Origin: Coniferiporia sulphurascens
Lineage: Eukaryota > Basidiomycota > Agaricomycetes > Hymenochaetales > Hymenochaetaceae
NCBI GenBank assembly: GCA_002794785.1
Contig: NBBA01000017.1
Coordinates: 894,884-958,883, forward strand
Direction of reading: 5' to 3'
Length of the DNA: 64,000 nucleotides
Both the position numbers and the translations under genes were made by a program. Positions within the stretch are counted from its first letter, which is position 1. Every line of letters starts with the position of its first letter. The notes beneath the pieces are model-generated. The model worked only from the letters and a program-made list of their open reading frames with translations. It was not told where the DNA came from and made no database searches. Shown in pieces: positions 1 to 11,036 of this stretch.

Positions 1-285
1 CCTTTCGGACTCTCCCACGCATGTCCCGGCTGGCGCTCTCGTCTCCCCTTTCCCATTCTAAGCTACCCCTTTTACCTGCCCTCACCCGTTTGGTCTCGTC
101 GTAGCGATATGTATTCCTCTCCCTTTCTTCTCCTTTACTAATAGGGACCCTTCCCACCTTGGCACCCTTCGGGGAGCAGGGTCCCTGCCCAGTTTCATGC
201 ATTGTGCGATGACGGGCGCCTCTGTTGTTATGTAGTTAGGGCCCCCCCTTTGGGGGGGCAGCTTGTAATTAGGTAATACTGCAGG

Positions 286-317
<32 letters not shown>
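1..317 (+). mobile_element. LINE-a, 3' UTR and (TAA)n tail only
   Basis: This is the 3' end of a subfamily-A LINE; the rest lies left of the window. It carries the standard family end: the GGGGCCCT/AGGGCCCC stem arms, the C7/G7 hairpin at about 240-258, the terminal CTGCAGG block at 279-285, and a TAA-repeat tail ending at 317. The tail abuts the middle of LINE-b ORF2, so LINE-a was probably inserted into LINE-b and its left TSD should lie just outside the window (inference). Confidence 0.85.
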
Positions 318-2900
318 GACGAGATCCTTGCCCTTTTCAACAACTGCCTGCGCATGGGGCACCACCCTAAGTGCTGGCGGTTGGCAAAAGTGGTAATGCT
401 CTGGAAGCCAAACAAGAAGGACCCTTTCTCACTGCACTCATACTGACCCATCTCCCTTGAGGAGACCTTAGGGAAACTCCTCGAAAAGATTATTGCTAAC
501 CAGCTCCAATTCCTCGCTAACACAAGAGATTGGCTGCCACCAAACCAATATGGGGGGCGTCAAGGACATTCTGTCTACAACGCCGCCCAGCACCTCCTCC
601 AGATTGCAGAGCGAGCCCATGCAGAGGGCCAAGTCTGTTCAGTCCTTGCGGTTGACATACAAGGTTTCTTTGACTTGGTAAACCCCCAACTCCTTCACCG
701 GCAATTGTTGGACCTCCAGTGTCCGCCAGACATGGCGAACTGGTGTCTGTCCTTCATGACGGATCGGCAGGTAGCCATCGCATTCGATGGCACTACCCTC
801 CCAACCGCCCAGAAACCCGACCTCGGCACCCCCCAAGGGTCGCTGGTATCCCCGATCCTCTTGACGATTTTCGTGGGCGTGGTCCTCCGGAAATTTCATC
901 AAACCGGCACCACCACACTGGCATACGTCGATGACCATCTCCTTGTATGCGTCGGACCCAGCATGGCATCCAACTGCCAGCAACTGTCCAATGCATACCA
1001 CCAACTCAATGCCCATTTCGGCACCATCGGTCTTAACATTGAAGCTGCCAAAACGGAGTGCCAACACTTTCACCCACCCTGACACCGATCAGCCGCCTAT
1101 ACCAACTGGGACACGGCAGGGGTCTGGGTCGCCCCCACCACGCTAATCCGACCCTCCATCCCACTATGCTGGTTGGGAATATGGTGGGACCCCGCCCTCA
1201 CCTTCAAGGCCCATGTAGAGCACATGCACTCCAAGGGCCTCTCCACCCTAGCCACCCTCCGCATCCTTGGCAACACAGAACACAGAATCTCAGCCCTTCT
1301 CCTCCATCGACTGTACACCGCCTGTGTCCGCTCCATCCTCACATGGGGTGCCCCGGTTTGGTACCATGGCCGGCGCCAAAAAACATTAGTAAGCCGCCTG
1401 CAGGCGGTACAAAACACGGCCTGCAGATGGATTCTGGGCATCTATAAAGGCGCCTCCCCCTTCTCAACAAAGTTTCTTTGTTCCCTTCCCCCTCTCTCTT
1501 ATTATTTTGAATATGCTAAGACTCTCCATTCTCTGCGCCTCTGGCACACCCCGCATTCCGTCGGTAGAAAACGATATAATAAATCAGTAACTAACCGCCC
1601 CTTTTCCACTTCTCTGCAGGTCCGGGTCCCTTGGGTACAACCGGTTCCGGCATACACTCATCCCCCGTGGATGGTTCCTCTGGCATTTACGAATGGTCGA
1701 GTCTCGTTTGCCACTCCTATCACTCCAGTCAGCGAAGACACCTGCAAGGAATTTGTGGGCGCAGCTCGCTCCCTGAGCACCCTCTCCCATCTCCAGGTTT
1801 TCACCAATGGCTCCCGCATCAGCTCAAAATCTGGTTCAGCGGTCTGTGCCATGGAAGGCCTTACCTGCCTCAAGTCTCACTGGCTTGCCTCCCCCACCTG
1901 TGCCACAGCTACGGATGCAGAAATCTTTTCACTCACCTCCATGCCTAGCTGGGCTGCACACCACCTCTGGGAGCACCTGCCGGTCACATCTGACATCTTC
2001 TTTTTGTCAGATTCACTGATGGCACTCCACCTGATCCGAACATGGGCGCCGGTTCCAGGCGCACATCTCCTCCACCAATGGAAGGCAGGGGTCCAGACCC
2101 TCTTGGACTCTTACCTGGATCTCTCCATTCATTTTGTCTGGTGCCCAGGTCACTCGGACATCCCAGGGAATGAATGGGCAGACCACGAGGCGAAGTTCGC
2201 AACGAATCTCTCCCCATCTCCCCTTGCACCCTCCACCTCTGCACTGAAAGAGGTCACCATCAAAACCCTCATGGAGCGATGGACCCTTTCTCTCGCCCAT
2301 CCCCTCGCCTCGACAGCCGATAAATACCTCGCTGTCAACGGTGTCCCCTCCCGCCATCCCCGAAAACTCATGACACAGTCAGTGGACCACCCTCACCGGG
2401 AGCTCTCAGCAGTCGCCCAGGTTCTATGCTGTGCCGGTCCCTATGGGGGTTACTGGCTGAGCTTTGACTCAGCCTACTGACACAGGCACAGCCTGATCTC
2501 GCACTGCCAATGGCACAACCACCCCCCCTGGCCAGCCCAGTCGACCGCCCACATACTGGGTGGATGTCGCACTTTCCGTCCCTGGATCCATAGGGTCTGG
2601 CCCCCCTGTGACCCACTGCCGACCCACCATGCCGAATGGGCCGATGAAAACTGCCTCCAGGTTCTGCGCCACTGGCTTAAGCTGACAGGGCATCTTAACC
2701 ACTTTTCTGACTGCACCTCTGCCGCCATCTGCCTGGTGTTTGCCATGATGGAACTAGAGGGGCACCTGACCGACGAAGATATGGACTTGGACCTCCTCAG
2801 GGACTACATGAGTTGTATGCTTGGAACCTGTACCCAGGACCCGGACCCGGCTCTCTTGGAGCTTTCAGGTGCGCTTCCTCCCTTTTCCTCTGCTCTGTGA
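318..2900 (+). pseudogene. LINE-b ORF2 remnant (RT, RNase H, C-terminal finger)
   Basis: Reverse transcriptase/RNase H polyprotein fragment, 861 codons with no indel. It is broken only by TGA at 444-446, 1080-1082 and 2478-2480; 2898-2900 is the natural stop. RT motif A (DIQGFFD) lies near 652-672 and the catalytic YVDD near 925-936. The RNase H first aspartate is changed (FTNGS instead of FTDGS, about 1800); later motifs LSDS and GNEWAD are present. A C-terminal Cys/His motif (HCxWHNH...GGC) follows at about 2500-2570. By comparison with sister copies, all three premature TGAs replace CGA arginine codons. It cannot encode a working enzyme. Confidence 0.9.
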
Positions 2901-3350
2901 ATGCCTTTCGGACTCTCCTGCGTATGTCCCGGCTGGCACTCTCGCCCCCCCTTTCCATTTCTAAGCTACCCCCTTTTGCCTGATGTCGTCCATTTGGCTT
3001 GGCCGTAGTGATACATTTTTTTTAATTTTTTTTAATTTGGTTTATTATTCCTACTGTGTTCTGTAATACACCTGTGGCCCCGTAGGGGCTGCCTGTAAAC
3101 TACCTAACTACTGAGGCACCCGTCATCGCTCATCGAGTGAAACTGGGCGGGGCGCGTGCCTCCAGGGAGGTCTAGTGTACTTACGTGCCCTACTAGGGAT
3201 AAATAAGGAGGGGAAGAGGGAGGAATACATATTGCGACTACAAAGAACCCAAGCAAGTTAAAACGAGGTCAGGAAAAATGAGTCCCTTAGAAGCGGAAAG
3301 GAGTGGCTGTGATTGCCATAGAAGAAACCGATGGGGGATCCGAAGGGCAG

Positions 3351-3483
3351 TCACAAGTCAGAGGGAAATGGGGGGAGTGTACCTGAGAGCTCCAAAAGGG
3401 CCTGGTCCGCGTCCTGAGTCCTGGGTCCCAGCAACCTGCGCACGTAGCCCCGGAGGGTATCCATGTCGAGGTTGTTGTCCACG
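3351..3483 (-). pseudogene. Subfamily-C ORF2, last ~43 codons
   Basis: This is the C-terminal end of a LINE ORF2, with the family signature DMDTLRGYVRRLLG followed by LLELSGTLPPF and a TGA stop at 3351-3353. It is the only coding part carried by composite copy 1. It joins the NC module directly at about 3483/3484. Confidence 0.75.
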
Positions 3484-4751
3484 ATTAAGGGCGCCCTTGC
3501 GGGACCCATCACTACGCATACACCTTCCTCATGACATCGCTGCCCCCAGGACAAAGGCCTTACACACGACATGCTGTCCTCTATGGTGCATTGGGTTGGG
3601 TAAGGCGTGCCGCGCCAGGAGAACACCCCGAGTGGAGGCCATGGCGCCATAGGCACTACTCCACCCATTGAGATGCCCCCCCTACCCTACACATTCCCTC
3701 CCTTGCCCCACTTTCCACTGTAGAGCGCTGCTGGATCATGGGAATCAACTTAAGCCCGAAATGGGAATTACCCCCACCCGAACCCACAGAGGATTTAGTT
3801 CTCTCAAGCCAAATGAAGGGAACTACCCCCCACCGCTACGGCCCACTCAGAGGTCAGGTTACCCCAACATGAGTTTCCCGTTCCCATGCACGCGCTTCGG
3901 AGCCCAGGGTAAACCCCAGGGAATACTCAGGACAGAGTCCCACTTCCGGATCCGCAGCATACACAAGTCTCCGTGTTGCCAGAGGCTTGGACCCCGGCCT
4001 ATCTCTTTCGAGGCTGCCAGGGAGTCTGCTTGACTAACCACCCCCAGTGGAGCACTGACCACCTCCTGTCGTTCCCAGTGAAGGGTTCATGAGTAGGGGC
4101 CTGCCATCTCCCCCAAGGGCCTGTGGTGGCCTGTTGCTCTCGCATCGGCTGGTTATCACCGACAACACCACATGTTATGAGACCCCTATGTCCTTATGGC
4201 ATCCAATGCCGTCATCAGACACCCTCTCGGGATTTGGGGACGGCAGTTCTTTGATTAGTCTATGCCGAGGACTACGCAGCCCCAGGTCCGAGTTTCCCCA
4301 AACCCGAGGTTTCCCAACTGAAGCTGACCGCTAGATGGGCAGGGGGTTTCCACCCTCCCGTAGGGATGTTAACGTCATGTCCCCCCCCGACTGGCAGGCA
4401 TACGCACCCTTGCACCACCGAGAGGTGGACCAGTGAGCACACTGCCTCGAGAAGGTCAGTGCAGACGTGAAGAAGGATCATCCTCACCGAGTCACCCCCC
4501 CCATTGCAACGTTTTCGACAGGTTGCATACCCTCTGGTGAGCGGTTAAGCCCCTTTCACGCCATCCAGCGATGCCGCTACAGCACCTCGGTGGCCAGTGA
4601 GCAGCGCTCCTTAATAAAAGGTGCGCAGTCGGATGCCTTCTCTCATGACGCCCCAGTAGTATACCAGAGCAGAGCATGGGTTGCTGTGACTGACCAGAGA
4701 CAACCCCAGAGCGAAGGTGAGATGGTGGCGGTAAGAGGACAAGAAGGATGT
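3484..4751 (-). repeat. NC module, copy 1
   Basis: A noncoding repeat of about 1.27 kb, seen four times in the window. It begins (minus strand, 4751) with CACATCCTTCTTG and ends at about 3484, lacking the last few bases (TCTGG) found in copies 2-4. It is the most divergent of the four. No conserved reading frame is present. It contains a variant of the GACGTTAACGTC palindrome around 4366-4377. Confidence 0.8.
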
Positions 4752-4966
4752 GTAGTGATATGTATTCCTCCCTCTTTCTGTCACCACACTAATAGGGGCC
4801 CTTCCCACTTTGGCTTCCCTTGGGGAGCAGGGCCCCCGCCCAGTTTTGTGTGTTGCATGATGACGGGCGCCTCTGTTGTTATGTAGTTAGGGCCCCCCCT
4901 TTGGGGGGGCAGCTTGTAATTATGTAATACTGCAGGAATAATTTTAAAAAAAAAAAAAAAAAAAAA

Positions 4967-5573
4967 GGGTGTCACAGTTGGGTGGGTGGGCTGGTTCATG
5001 GCCGTTTTCCCTGAAGAAGTCGTCTAGAGGTTGTGCTCTGCAGTTTTCTTCTTGGGTGGAGTCGAGGGTTGACCACGAGTGGTGGCGACAGTTGAAGTCA
5101 CCAGCAATCATGAGGGTGGAGGTGAGAGCCGAGGGGAGAGAGCTGAGGAATGTCTCACCTGGGTACCCTAGTCTGGCTCCCGCCCTATCCGGGGGCAACA
5201 TACCATAGTAGTTACACACCCTGATGGGGCGGTTTCCTTGGATCTCCACTGTCACCATGTCGGTGCCACTTGAGGCTGGGCCAACGACCGACCATGAAGA
5301 TTGGAGGAGGGTCCTTGAGATGTAAGTCACCACCCTAGGTTGGGTAGTTGGTGGGAGTACTGGTATGAAGCCGGGGATTGTCGGTATGTTGAGGACCGCT
5401 TCCCCGGCTGGGTTGGTGATTGAGGGCTGTAGCCCGATTTGATACCATGGCGGCTCCTGGATCAGAATCAGGTGAGGGGGGGATGGTTCGTTAGTGAGGA
5501 CGGGGATTGGGGAATGAATTGCCACAAGTGAGCGGGCAGCGTTCCACTGGAGTACACAGATTTGTGCACTCAT
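4967..5573 (-). pseudogene. LINE-c ORF2 N-terminus, AP-type endonuclease (truncated)
   Basis: About 202 codons of the endonuclease that nicks target DNA for target-primed reverse transcription. ATG at 5571-5573 begins MSAQICVLQWNAARS. The conserved metal-binding motifs are present: LQWNA near residue 8, QEPPW near residue 39, and AGDFNCRHH near residue 157. The frame is open until the LINE-b tail at 4966. It starts 38 nt after the ORF1 stop. No RT remains, so it is not functional alone. Confidence 0.9.
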
Positions 5574-5611
5574 ATGTCCTCCTCCATGAAGGCATCAGTG
5601 TCCTCTTCTTC

Positions 5612-7250
5612 CTATAGGGCATAGTCTATGGCACAGTAGCACTTCTTCTTCAGGCAGGTGGGAAGGGTGGCAGGGTGGTCGCCTTGGCAGTTAGCACAGT
5701 GGTGGGGGTGGGGGCAGGTGTCTCCTTCGACTGCATCATTTGCACAATATGTGCATGACTTACAATGGTTGGCTGTCAAATGCTGTCCAGCACATTCGGC
5801 GCAATGAGCCTGGGCTTGGCAGCCCTTCTTTCCATGGCCAAGTCCTTGGCAGCGCTCACACTGGGTGAGGCCAGGTCGGACTGGTGGGACTGAGAGGCGG
5901 AGGGAGGATCCGAATAGGTAAACCCTGTTTCTCTTGAGGAGGCAAGCTTGGGTTTGCCCATCCGGGTCGACGAAGGTGAATGATACTGGGCAGGCTGCTA
6001 GTTGAGGGAGCTTCTCCAGTATCGTTGTGTAGTGGGGAGGCACCACAAAGTCTAGGTGCTTGAGGGAGGGGTTTTGTCGGACTTCTGCAAGGTGGGCCGC
6101 CTCGGTGATGGGGTGGGGGTTTTGCCTGAAGAAGACGTCCCAGCAGGGCACCATTGGGATGCGCAGCATCGATCTGGGTTGTACTCTGGATGGGGTCAGT
6201 TGGAACCGGTCTGAGATGGGCCAGTCCACTGGAAGAGCTAGGCAGCAGTCATGCATGTACTTCATGAATGCATCTGCATGGTGATCAATGATTGCCGATG
6301 TGGTTGGGGTGGAGGAGGCGGGTCTTTCTGCAAAGGTGGTCACCAGGTTGCCTTTAGCGTTAAACTTGGAGGACAACACGGTGACCGCATCAGCAGTGGG
6401 CAGGGCCCGGAAGAAGCCCCGGGCCATTTCGGTGAGGGAGGCACCTGACTTACGCATGGCTGCAGGAGCGACTAGGTCCCTTGGTGTTAGGACCAAGGTG
6501 GGTTCCTTGGCGTACATCTTGGGGGGGGGTGGGGGTTGCCGGACTTTCTTCGCCTTCTTTGCTGGGGCCATCTGGGTTGCTGGGGGCTGGGGGAGGTTAG
6601 CTGCGATTACCGCTAACTGGGCGTACATCATAGGGGCTCCTGCTGGCACGACTTTCGCTGCAGCTTCCAGTTGAGCCAGAGTGATGGTAGTGGCTACTGT
6701 TGCCACAGTGGTGGGGATGGGGGTGGTTCCTCCCATGTTGGTGGGAGTCTGCTGTGGGGCCTGTTGCGGCCACGGAGCAGGGCATGAGGCCATGGAGGAG
6801 ACCTGGCAGGTGAGGTTCCCCACATCGACTGAGAGCCGCTTGACGATGTCTGCCAGTGCTGTTATCTGTGTGTCGGGGGGGTTAGGTTGGTTTTGAGTCT
6901 GCGGGTTAGACCTTGTGTTAAAGGTAAACGGGGCTCTTAGGGCGGAGGAGAAGGGTGCGCCGAGTGAAATTCTCGCTCCCATTGTGGCCTGGGCGTACTC
7001 CTGTTCCGCTGCATGGGTGGCTACATGTTCCGGGTCATCCCTATCTTGCGTCCGGTACGTTGTCGACAGAGCTTCGTGGCTGAGGGCTGTTAGTTTCCCC
7101 AGGAATGCCACTGTCGCTTGTATGACTGCTGTGGAGTTGGCGGCCTGTTCAATTCCAGCCTTGAGGATGTCGAGGGCCCTCTCCACGTTTGGCGCAAAGT
7201 CTGTCAGGGCTTGTACAAACTCCGATGTTACTGGCCGGTTGCGAGGGGTC
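5612..7250 (-). pseudogene. LINE-c ORF1, Gag-like protein, 5'-truncated
   Basis: Nucleic-acid-binding ORF1 protein, open with no stop from 7250 to TAG at 5612-5614 (about 545 codons). The frame continues upstream past the first possible start near 7186, so the N-terminus was lost when LINE-d inserted at 7250. The middle is Pro/Ala/Thr-rich with a basic AKKAKKVRQ stretch. A conserved central domain follows (TPSRVQPRSMLRIPMV). The C-terminus has a classic CCHC knuckle (CERCQGLGHGKKGC) and two more Cys/His clusters. It is the longest intact ORF1 stretch in the window apart from LINE-n. Confidence 0.9.
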
Positions 7251-7576
7251 TTTTTTTAATTATTATTATTATTATTATTATTCCTGCAGTATTACATAAT
7301 TACAAGCTGCCCCCCCAGAGGGGGGGCCCTAACTACATAACAATGGAGGTGCCTGTCATTGTGCATCACACAAAACTGGGTGGGGGCTCTGCTCCCCAAA
7401 GGGTGCCGAAGTGTGGAGAGCCCCTATTTAGTAAGAAACAACTCGAGAGGGAGGGGTACATATCACTACAAACAAACCACGCAGGTGAGGGCAGGTTAGG
7501 GTAAGAAGCTTAGAAGTGGAAAGGGAGGGTGAGAGTGCCGGTCGAGACGTATCCATAGGAATTCGAAAGGCTGGCG

Positions 7577-9087
7577 CTAATCAGAAGGAAAGGGGGGGAG
7601 TGTACCTGCTAGCTCCAAAAGGGCTGGGTCCGAGTCCAGGGTTTGTGGTCTGAGCATATGATGCATGTAATCCCATAGGAGGTCCAGGTCCATATCCTCA
7701 TTGGTGGGGTGACCATCAAGGTCTATCGCAGCAAAGGAGAGCCGAATGGCACCCGCGGTATGGTTAGAAGGGCGGTTCAGGTGCCCCGTTAGTTTGAGCC
7801 AACGGCGTAGAACCAGGAGGCGGTTTTCGTCGGCCCACTCTGAGTGGTGGGCTGGGAGAGGGTCACATGGTGGCCACACGCGTCGTATCCATGATCGGAA
7901 AGTGCTGCAGCCGCCTAGAATGTGGGTGGTCGACTGCATGGGCCATGGGGGGTGGTTGTGCCATCTGCAGTGTGAAATCAGGCTGTGCCTGCGCCGGTAG
8001 GCCGAGTTGAAGCTCAGCCAGTAGCCCCCATAGGGACCTGCGTGACAGAGGACTTGTGCTACTGCTGATAGCTCATTGCGTGGGTGGTCAACCGAGTGCA
8101 TGAGGAGCTTTCGCAGTTGCCGTGATGGGAGGCCATGTACTGCCAAGTATTTGTCGGCAGTGGAGGCGAGGGGGCGGGCTAGTGAGAGCATCCATCATTC
8201 CATTAAGGTGTGAACAGTGACCTCTTTTAGTGTGGAGGTGGATGGTTTGAGATCGGATGGGGGGAGTTCTGTCGCCAGCTTTGCTTCCGTGTCAGCCCAT
8301 TCATTTCCGGGGATGTCCGAGTGTCCGGGGCACCATACGAAATGGACGGTGAGCTGGGGATACGAGTCCAGCAGAGTCTCCACACCCACTTTCCATATGT
8401 GGAGGAGGTGGGCACCAGGGGCGGCTGCCCATGTGCGGAAAAGGCATAGGGCGGTCAGCAAATCGGACAAGAAGAATATGTCCGATGCGACATGCAGTTG
8501 TGCTGGGAGGCGGCATGCTACCCAGCCCGGGGCCATTGCGAGGGAGAATTCCTCGGCATCCATGGCTGTGGCGCAGGTGGGGGACTCCAGTTGTCGGGAC
8601 CGGAGTTGGGTGTGGCCAAGCATGGCACAAATGGCCGAGCCTGACTTATTGTCAATGTGGGAGCCATCGGTGAAGACTTGTACATGAGTGGTGTGGCCTA
8701 GTTGGCACGCAGTGGCCACAAATGATTTCCGAGTGTTGGCGCTGACTGGGGTGATGGGGGTGGTGAAGCAAACGTGGCCCTTTGTAAAGGCCAGGGGGTC
8801 CATCCATGGGGGATGCGTGTATGCAGGGACCTGTTGAACCCGGGGGGCTCGGACCTGCAGAGAAAGGGAGAAAGGTCTGTTAGCTACGTTTTTAAAAAGT
8901 TTGTGGCCAATAGTGTGAGGGGTGCGCCATAGGCACAGAGAATGGGTCGTCTTTATATACTCAAAGTAGAAAGAGAGAGGGGGAACAGAGCAAAGAAAAT
9001 TAGTGGAGTGGGGGGAGGCACCTTTGAAGACGCCCAATATCCAGTGGCAGGCTGTGTTTTGCACGGCCTGTAGGCGGTTTACCAGGG
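7577..9087 (-). pseudogene. LINE-d ORF2 remnant (linker, RNase H, C-terminus)
   Basis: Carries the post-RT linker, a complete RNase H-like region and the C-terminal Cys/His motif. All four RNase H motifs are seen: FTDGS near 8670, MDAEEFS near 8560, LSDL near 8460, and GNEWAD near 8300. One in-frame TGA at 8195-8197 replaces a CGA (ME-R-W in sisters). TAG at 7577-7579 is the natural stop. RT and endonuclease are missing. Confidence 0.85.
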
Positions 9088-9106
9088 TTTTTTTTTTTTT
9101 TTTTTT
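9088..9106. repeat. T19 homopolymer at LINE-d / NC module junction
   Basis: Nineteen T where sister ORF2 copies have six (RC of CAAAAAAC). It is probably slippage expansion of an internal A6, not a LINE tail, because it lacks the CTGCAGG terminal block. Confidence 0.7.
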
Positions 9107-9108
9107 GG

Positions 9109-10395
9109 CACATCCTTCTTGTCCTCTTACCACCACCATCTCTGGTTTTCACTGGGGGTTGTCTGGGGGTTCGTTGCAGCAACCTGTGTTCTGGTCTGGT
9201 ATTCTACTGGGTTGACATGAGAGAAGGCTTCTGACTACACACCTTTTACAAAGGAGTGTTGCTTGCTGGTCGCCGAGGTGCTGTAGCGGCGTCGTCTGAT
9301 GGCGCAAAAGGGGCTCACACCCGCCAGGGGGCAGGCAACCTGTCATTAACGTTGCAATGGGGGGGGATGGCTCAGTGAGTACTAAGATCCTTCTTCACAT
9401 CTGCTGTGCTCTCTTGGGGCATGGTGCTTGGCTGGTCTGCCTTTCGGTGGCGCAAGGGGCACATGCCTGCCAGTCGGGGGGGACACGACGTTAACGTCCC
9501 CACACCCGCGCAGGGGGGGTAACCCTCTGCCCTTCAGTGGTCGGCTTCGGCCGGGAGACCTCGGGTTCGGGGAAACTCGGATCTAACCTTCGGGTTGGGA
9601 CTTAAAAAATCCTGGGGCCGCGTTGTCCTTGGCATGACAAACCATAAAAACGGCCGCCCCAAATCCCGAAAGGGTCTCTGATGACGGCACTAGTTGCTAT
9701 AAGGAGATAGGGGCTTCATAACACATGGCGTTGTGGTAAGAACCAGCCGACGTGAAAGCGACAGGCCACCATGGGCCTTTTGGGGGGGTGTGGCTGGCCT
9801 TAGCCCTTTTGAGGGTAGGCATTGGTGCCCCCTGAGAGGTGGTTAGTCAAGCAGACTCCCTGGCAACCTTGGAAGAGATAGGCCGGGGTCCAAGCCTCTG
9901 GCGACATGTCAACTCTGGTATGCTGCGGATCCAGAAGCAGGCCTTGTGCCTGAGTATTCCCCTTCGGGGTTCTGAAGCGTGTGCTGGGGAACAGGAAACT
10001 CCGGGGGGGCCTAGGAAACCCCTCCACTATGGAGCGAACTGTAGTGGTGGGGGATAGTTCCCTCCACTGGCTCCAGAGCACTAAATCTGGCATGGGTGCG
10101 TGTAGGAGCAAGTCCTATTGCATGCTTAAGTTGATTCCCAGAAACTAGCAGTGCTCTACAATGGAAAGCGGGGTAAGGGGGGGAATGTGTAGGGTAGGGG
10201 GGGCACCCAATGGGTGGGGTAGTGCCTATGGCGCCACAACCCCCACTCGGAATGTCCTCCTGGCGCGGCACGCCCTTCCCAATCCAGCGCACTGTAGAGG
10301 ACAGCATGTCGGGTATAAGTCCTTTGGTCAGGCATCTATGTCACGAGGAAGGTGTACACATAGTGGGGCCCCGCAAGGGCACTCTTTAATTCTGG
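9109..10395 (+). repeat. NC module, copy 2 (reference copy)
   Basis: A full-length 1.29-kb noncoding module. It starts CACATCCTTCTTGTCC and ends CTTTAATTCTGG. The first ~30 nt resemble the 5' end of the LINEs (CATCCTTCTTG, then five variable bases, then ACCACCACCAT). It contains a perfect palindrome GACGTTAACGTC at 9487-9498 within a G-rich/C-rich stretch. Short ORFs occur but are not conserved among copies. Function is unknown; its role as the 5' part of composite retroelements is inferred from four copies. Confidence 0.8.
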
Positions 10396-11036
10396 CTGTC
10401 CCCACTCTCATGGAACAATGGACACTCTCCTTAGCCTGCCCACTAGCCTCGACTGCTGACAAATATCTGGCGGTCCATGGCCTACCCTCACGCCGACCCC
10501 AAAAACTCCTCATGCATTCGGTCAACCACCCTTGCAGTGAGCTATCGGCAGTCGCACAGGTCCTCTGCCGCACCGGTCCCTACAGGGGATACTGGCTGAG
10601 TTTTGACTCAGCCTACTGCCGCAGGCATGGCCTGATCTTACACTGTAGATGGCACAACCACCCTCCCTGGCCCGCGCAGTTGACCGCCCACATCCTCGGC
10701 TGCTGCAGTACTTTCCATCCCTGGATACGATGCGTGTGGCCACCGTGGGACCCTTTCCCAGTCCACCATTCAGAGTGGGCTGACGAAAACCACCTCCCGG
10801 TTTTGCACTGCTGGCTAAAGCTGATGGGGCATCTTAACCGCCTCTCCGACCACGCCACGGGCGCCATCCGGCTGGCTTTTGCTGTGATGGACCTTGACGG
10901 CCACCCCACCAATGAGGATATGGACTTGGACCTCCTAAGGGAATACATGTGTCATATGCTTGGACCTCGAGCCTGGGACTTGGACCCAGCCCTCTTGGAG
11001 CTATCAGGTATGCTCCCAACCTTCCCATCTGACTAA
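10396..11036 (+). pseudogene. ORF2 C-terminus in composite copy 2
   Basis: An open 3' fragment of subfamily-B ORF2, from the region after RNase H (LMEQWTLSLACPLAS) through the C-terminal Cys/His motif (HCRWHNHPPW...GCCSTF) to TAA at 11034-11036. It has no premature stop. It lacks RT, endonuclease and RNase H, so any mobility would need enzymes supplied by another LINE. Confidence 0.8.

Larger units (their letters stand above)
3016..4751 (-). mobile_element. Composite retroelement copy 1 (NC module + subfamily-C LINE 3' end)
   Basis: On the minus strand it reads: NC module (4751 to 3484), the last part of a subfamily-C LINE ORF2, its 3' UTR, and an A-rich tail (3047 to 3016). An 11-bp TSD in the LINE-b 3' UTR bounds both ends, which shows that module and LINE piece moved as one unit. 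The LINE part is divergent from the other copies in 3' UTR sequence and in ORF2. This copy is the best evidence that the composite is a real transposition unit. Confidence 0.82.
318..4966 (+). mobile_element. LINE-b (subfamily A), interrupted by composite copy 1
   Basis: A subfamily-A LINE visible from inside ORF2 to its tail. Segments are 318-3015 and 4752-4966. The interrupting composite (3016-4751) sits in the 3' UTR and is flanked by an 11-bp TSD (3005-3015 GTAGTGATACA; 4752-4762 GTAGTGATATG, two transitions). LINE-b ends in an A-rich tail at 4945-4966 that lands in the endonuclease gene of LINE-c, so LINE-c is the older host. Confidence 0.85.
4967..7250 (-). mobile_element. LINE-c (subfamily C), ORF1 and start of ORF2
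   Basis: A minus-strand LINE cut on both sides: its 3' part is displaced by LINE-b (tail at 4966) and its 5' part by LINE-d (tail at 7251). It differs from A and B copies in protein sequence and in having a short ORF1-ORF2 spacer instead of overlapping codons. It is the only substantial subfamily-C coding sequence here. Confidence 0.85.
7251..9108 (-). mobile_element. LINE-d (subfamily B), 3' half
   Basis: Minus-strand LINE with tail at 7251-7282, 3' UTR to about 7576 and ORF2 to about 9087. At 9088-9106 a run of 19 T replaces the natural six-T stretch of this ORF2 site, and NC module copy 2 starts immediately after. The 5' half is not found on the other side of the composite, so the break at 9108 is unexplained (deletion or inversion). 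Confidence 0.8.

Noticed and set aside
284..317. TAA repeats as microsatellites or CRISPR-like arrays
   Set aside because: They always follow the conserved CTGCAGG end of a LINE and are retrotransposition tails.
639..1085. Long antisense ORFs opposite LINE ORF2
   Set aside because: They are shadows caused by GC-rich codon use, with no conserved motif, and are broken in sister copies.
3278..4886. Short ORFs of 60-140 codons over NC module copy 1 and its flanks
   Set aside because: They are not conserved in frame or sequence in the other module copies, and several overlap known LINE 3' UTR.
9088..9106. T19 as the poly(A) tail of an inserted RNA
   Set aside because: The site has A6 in every sister ORF2 and lacks the LINE terminal block; slippage is simpler.
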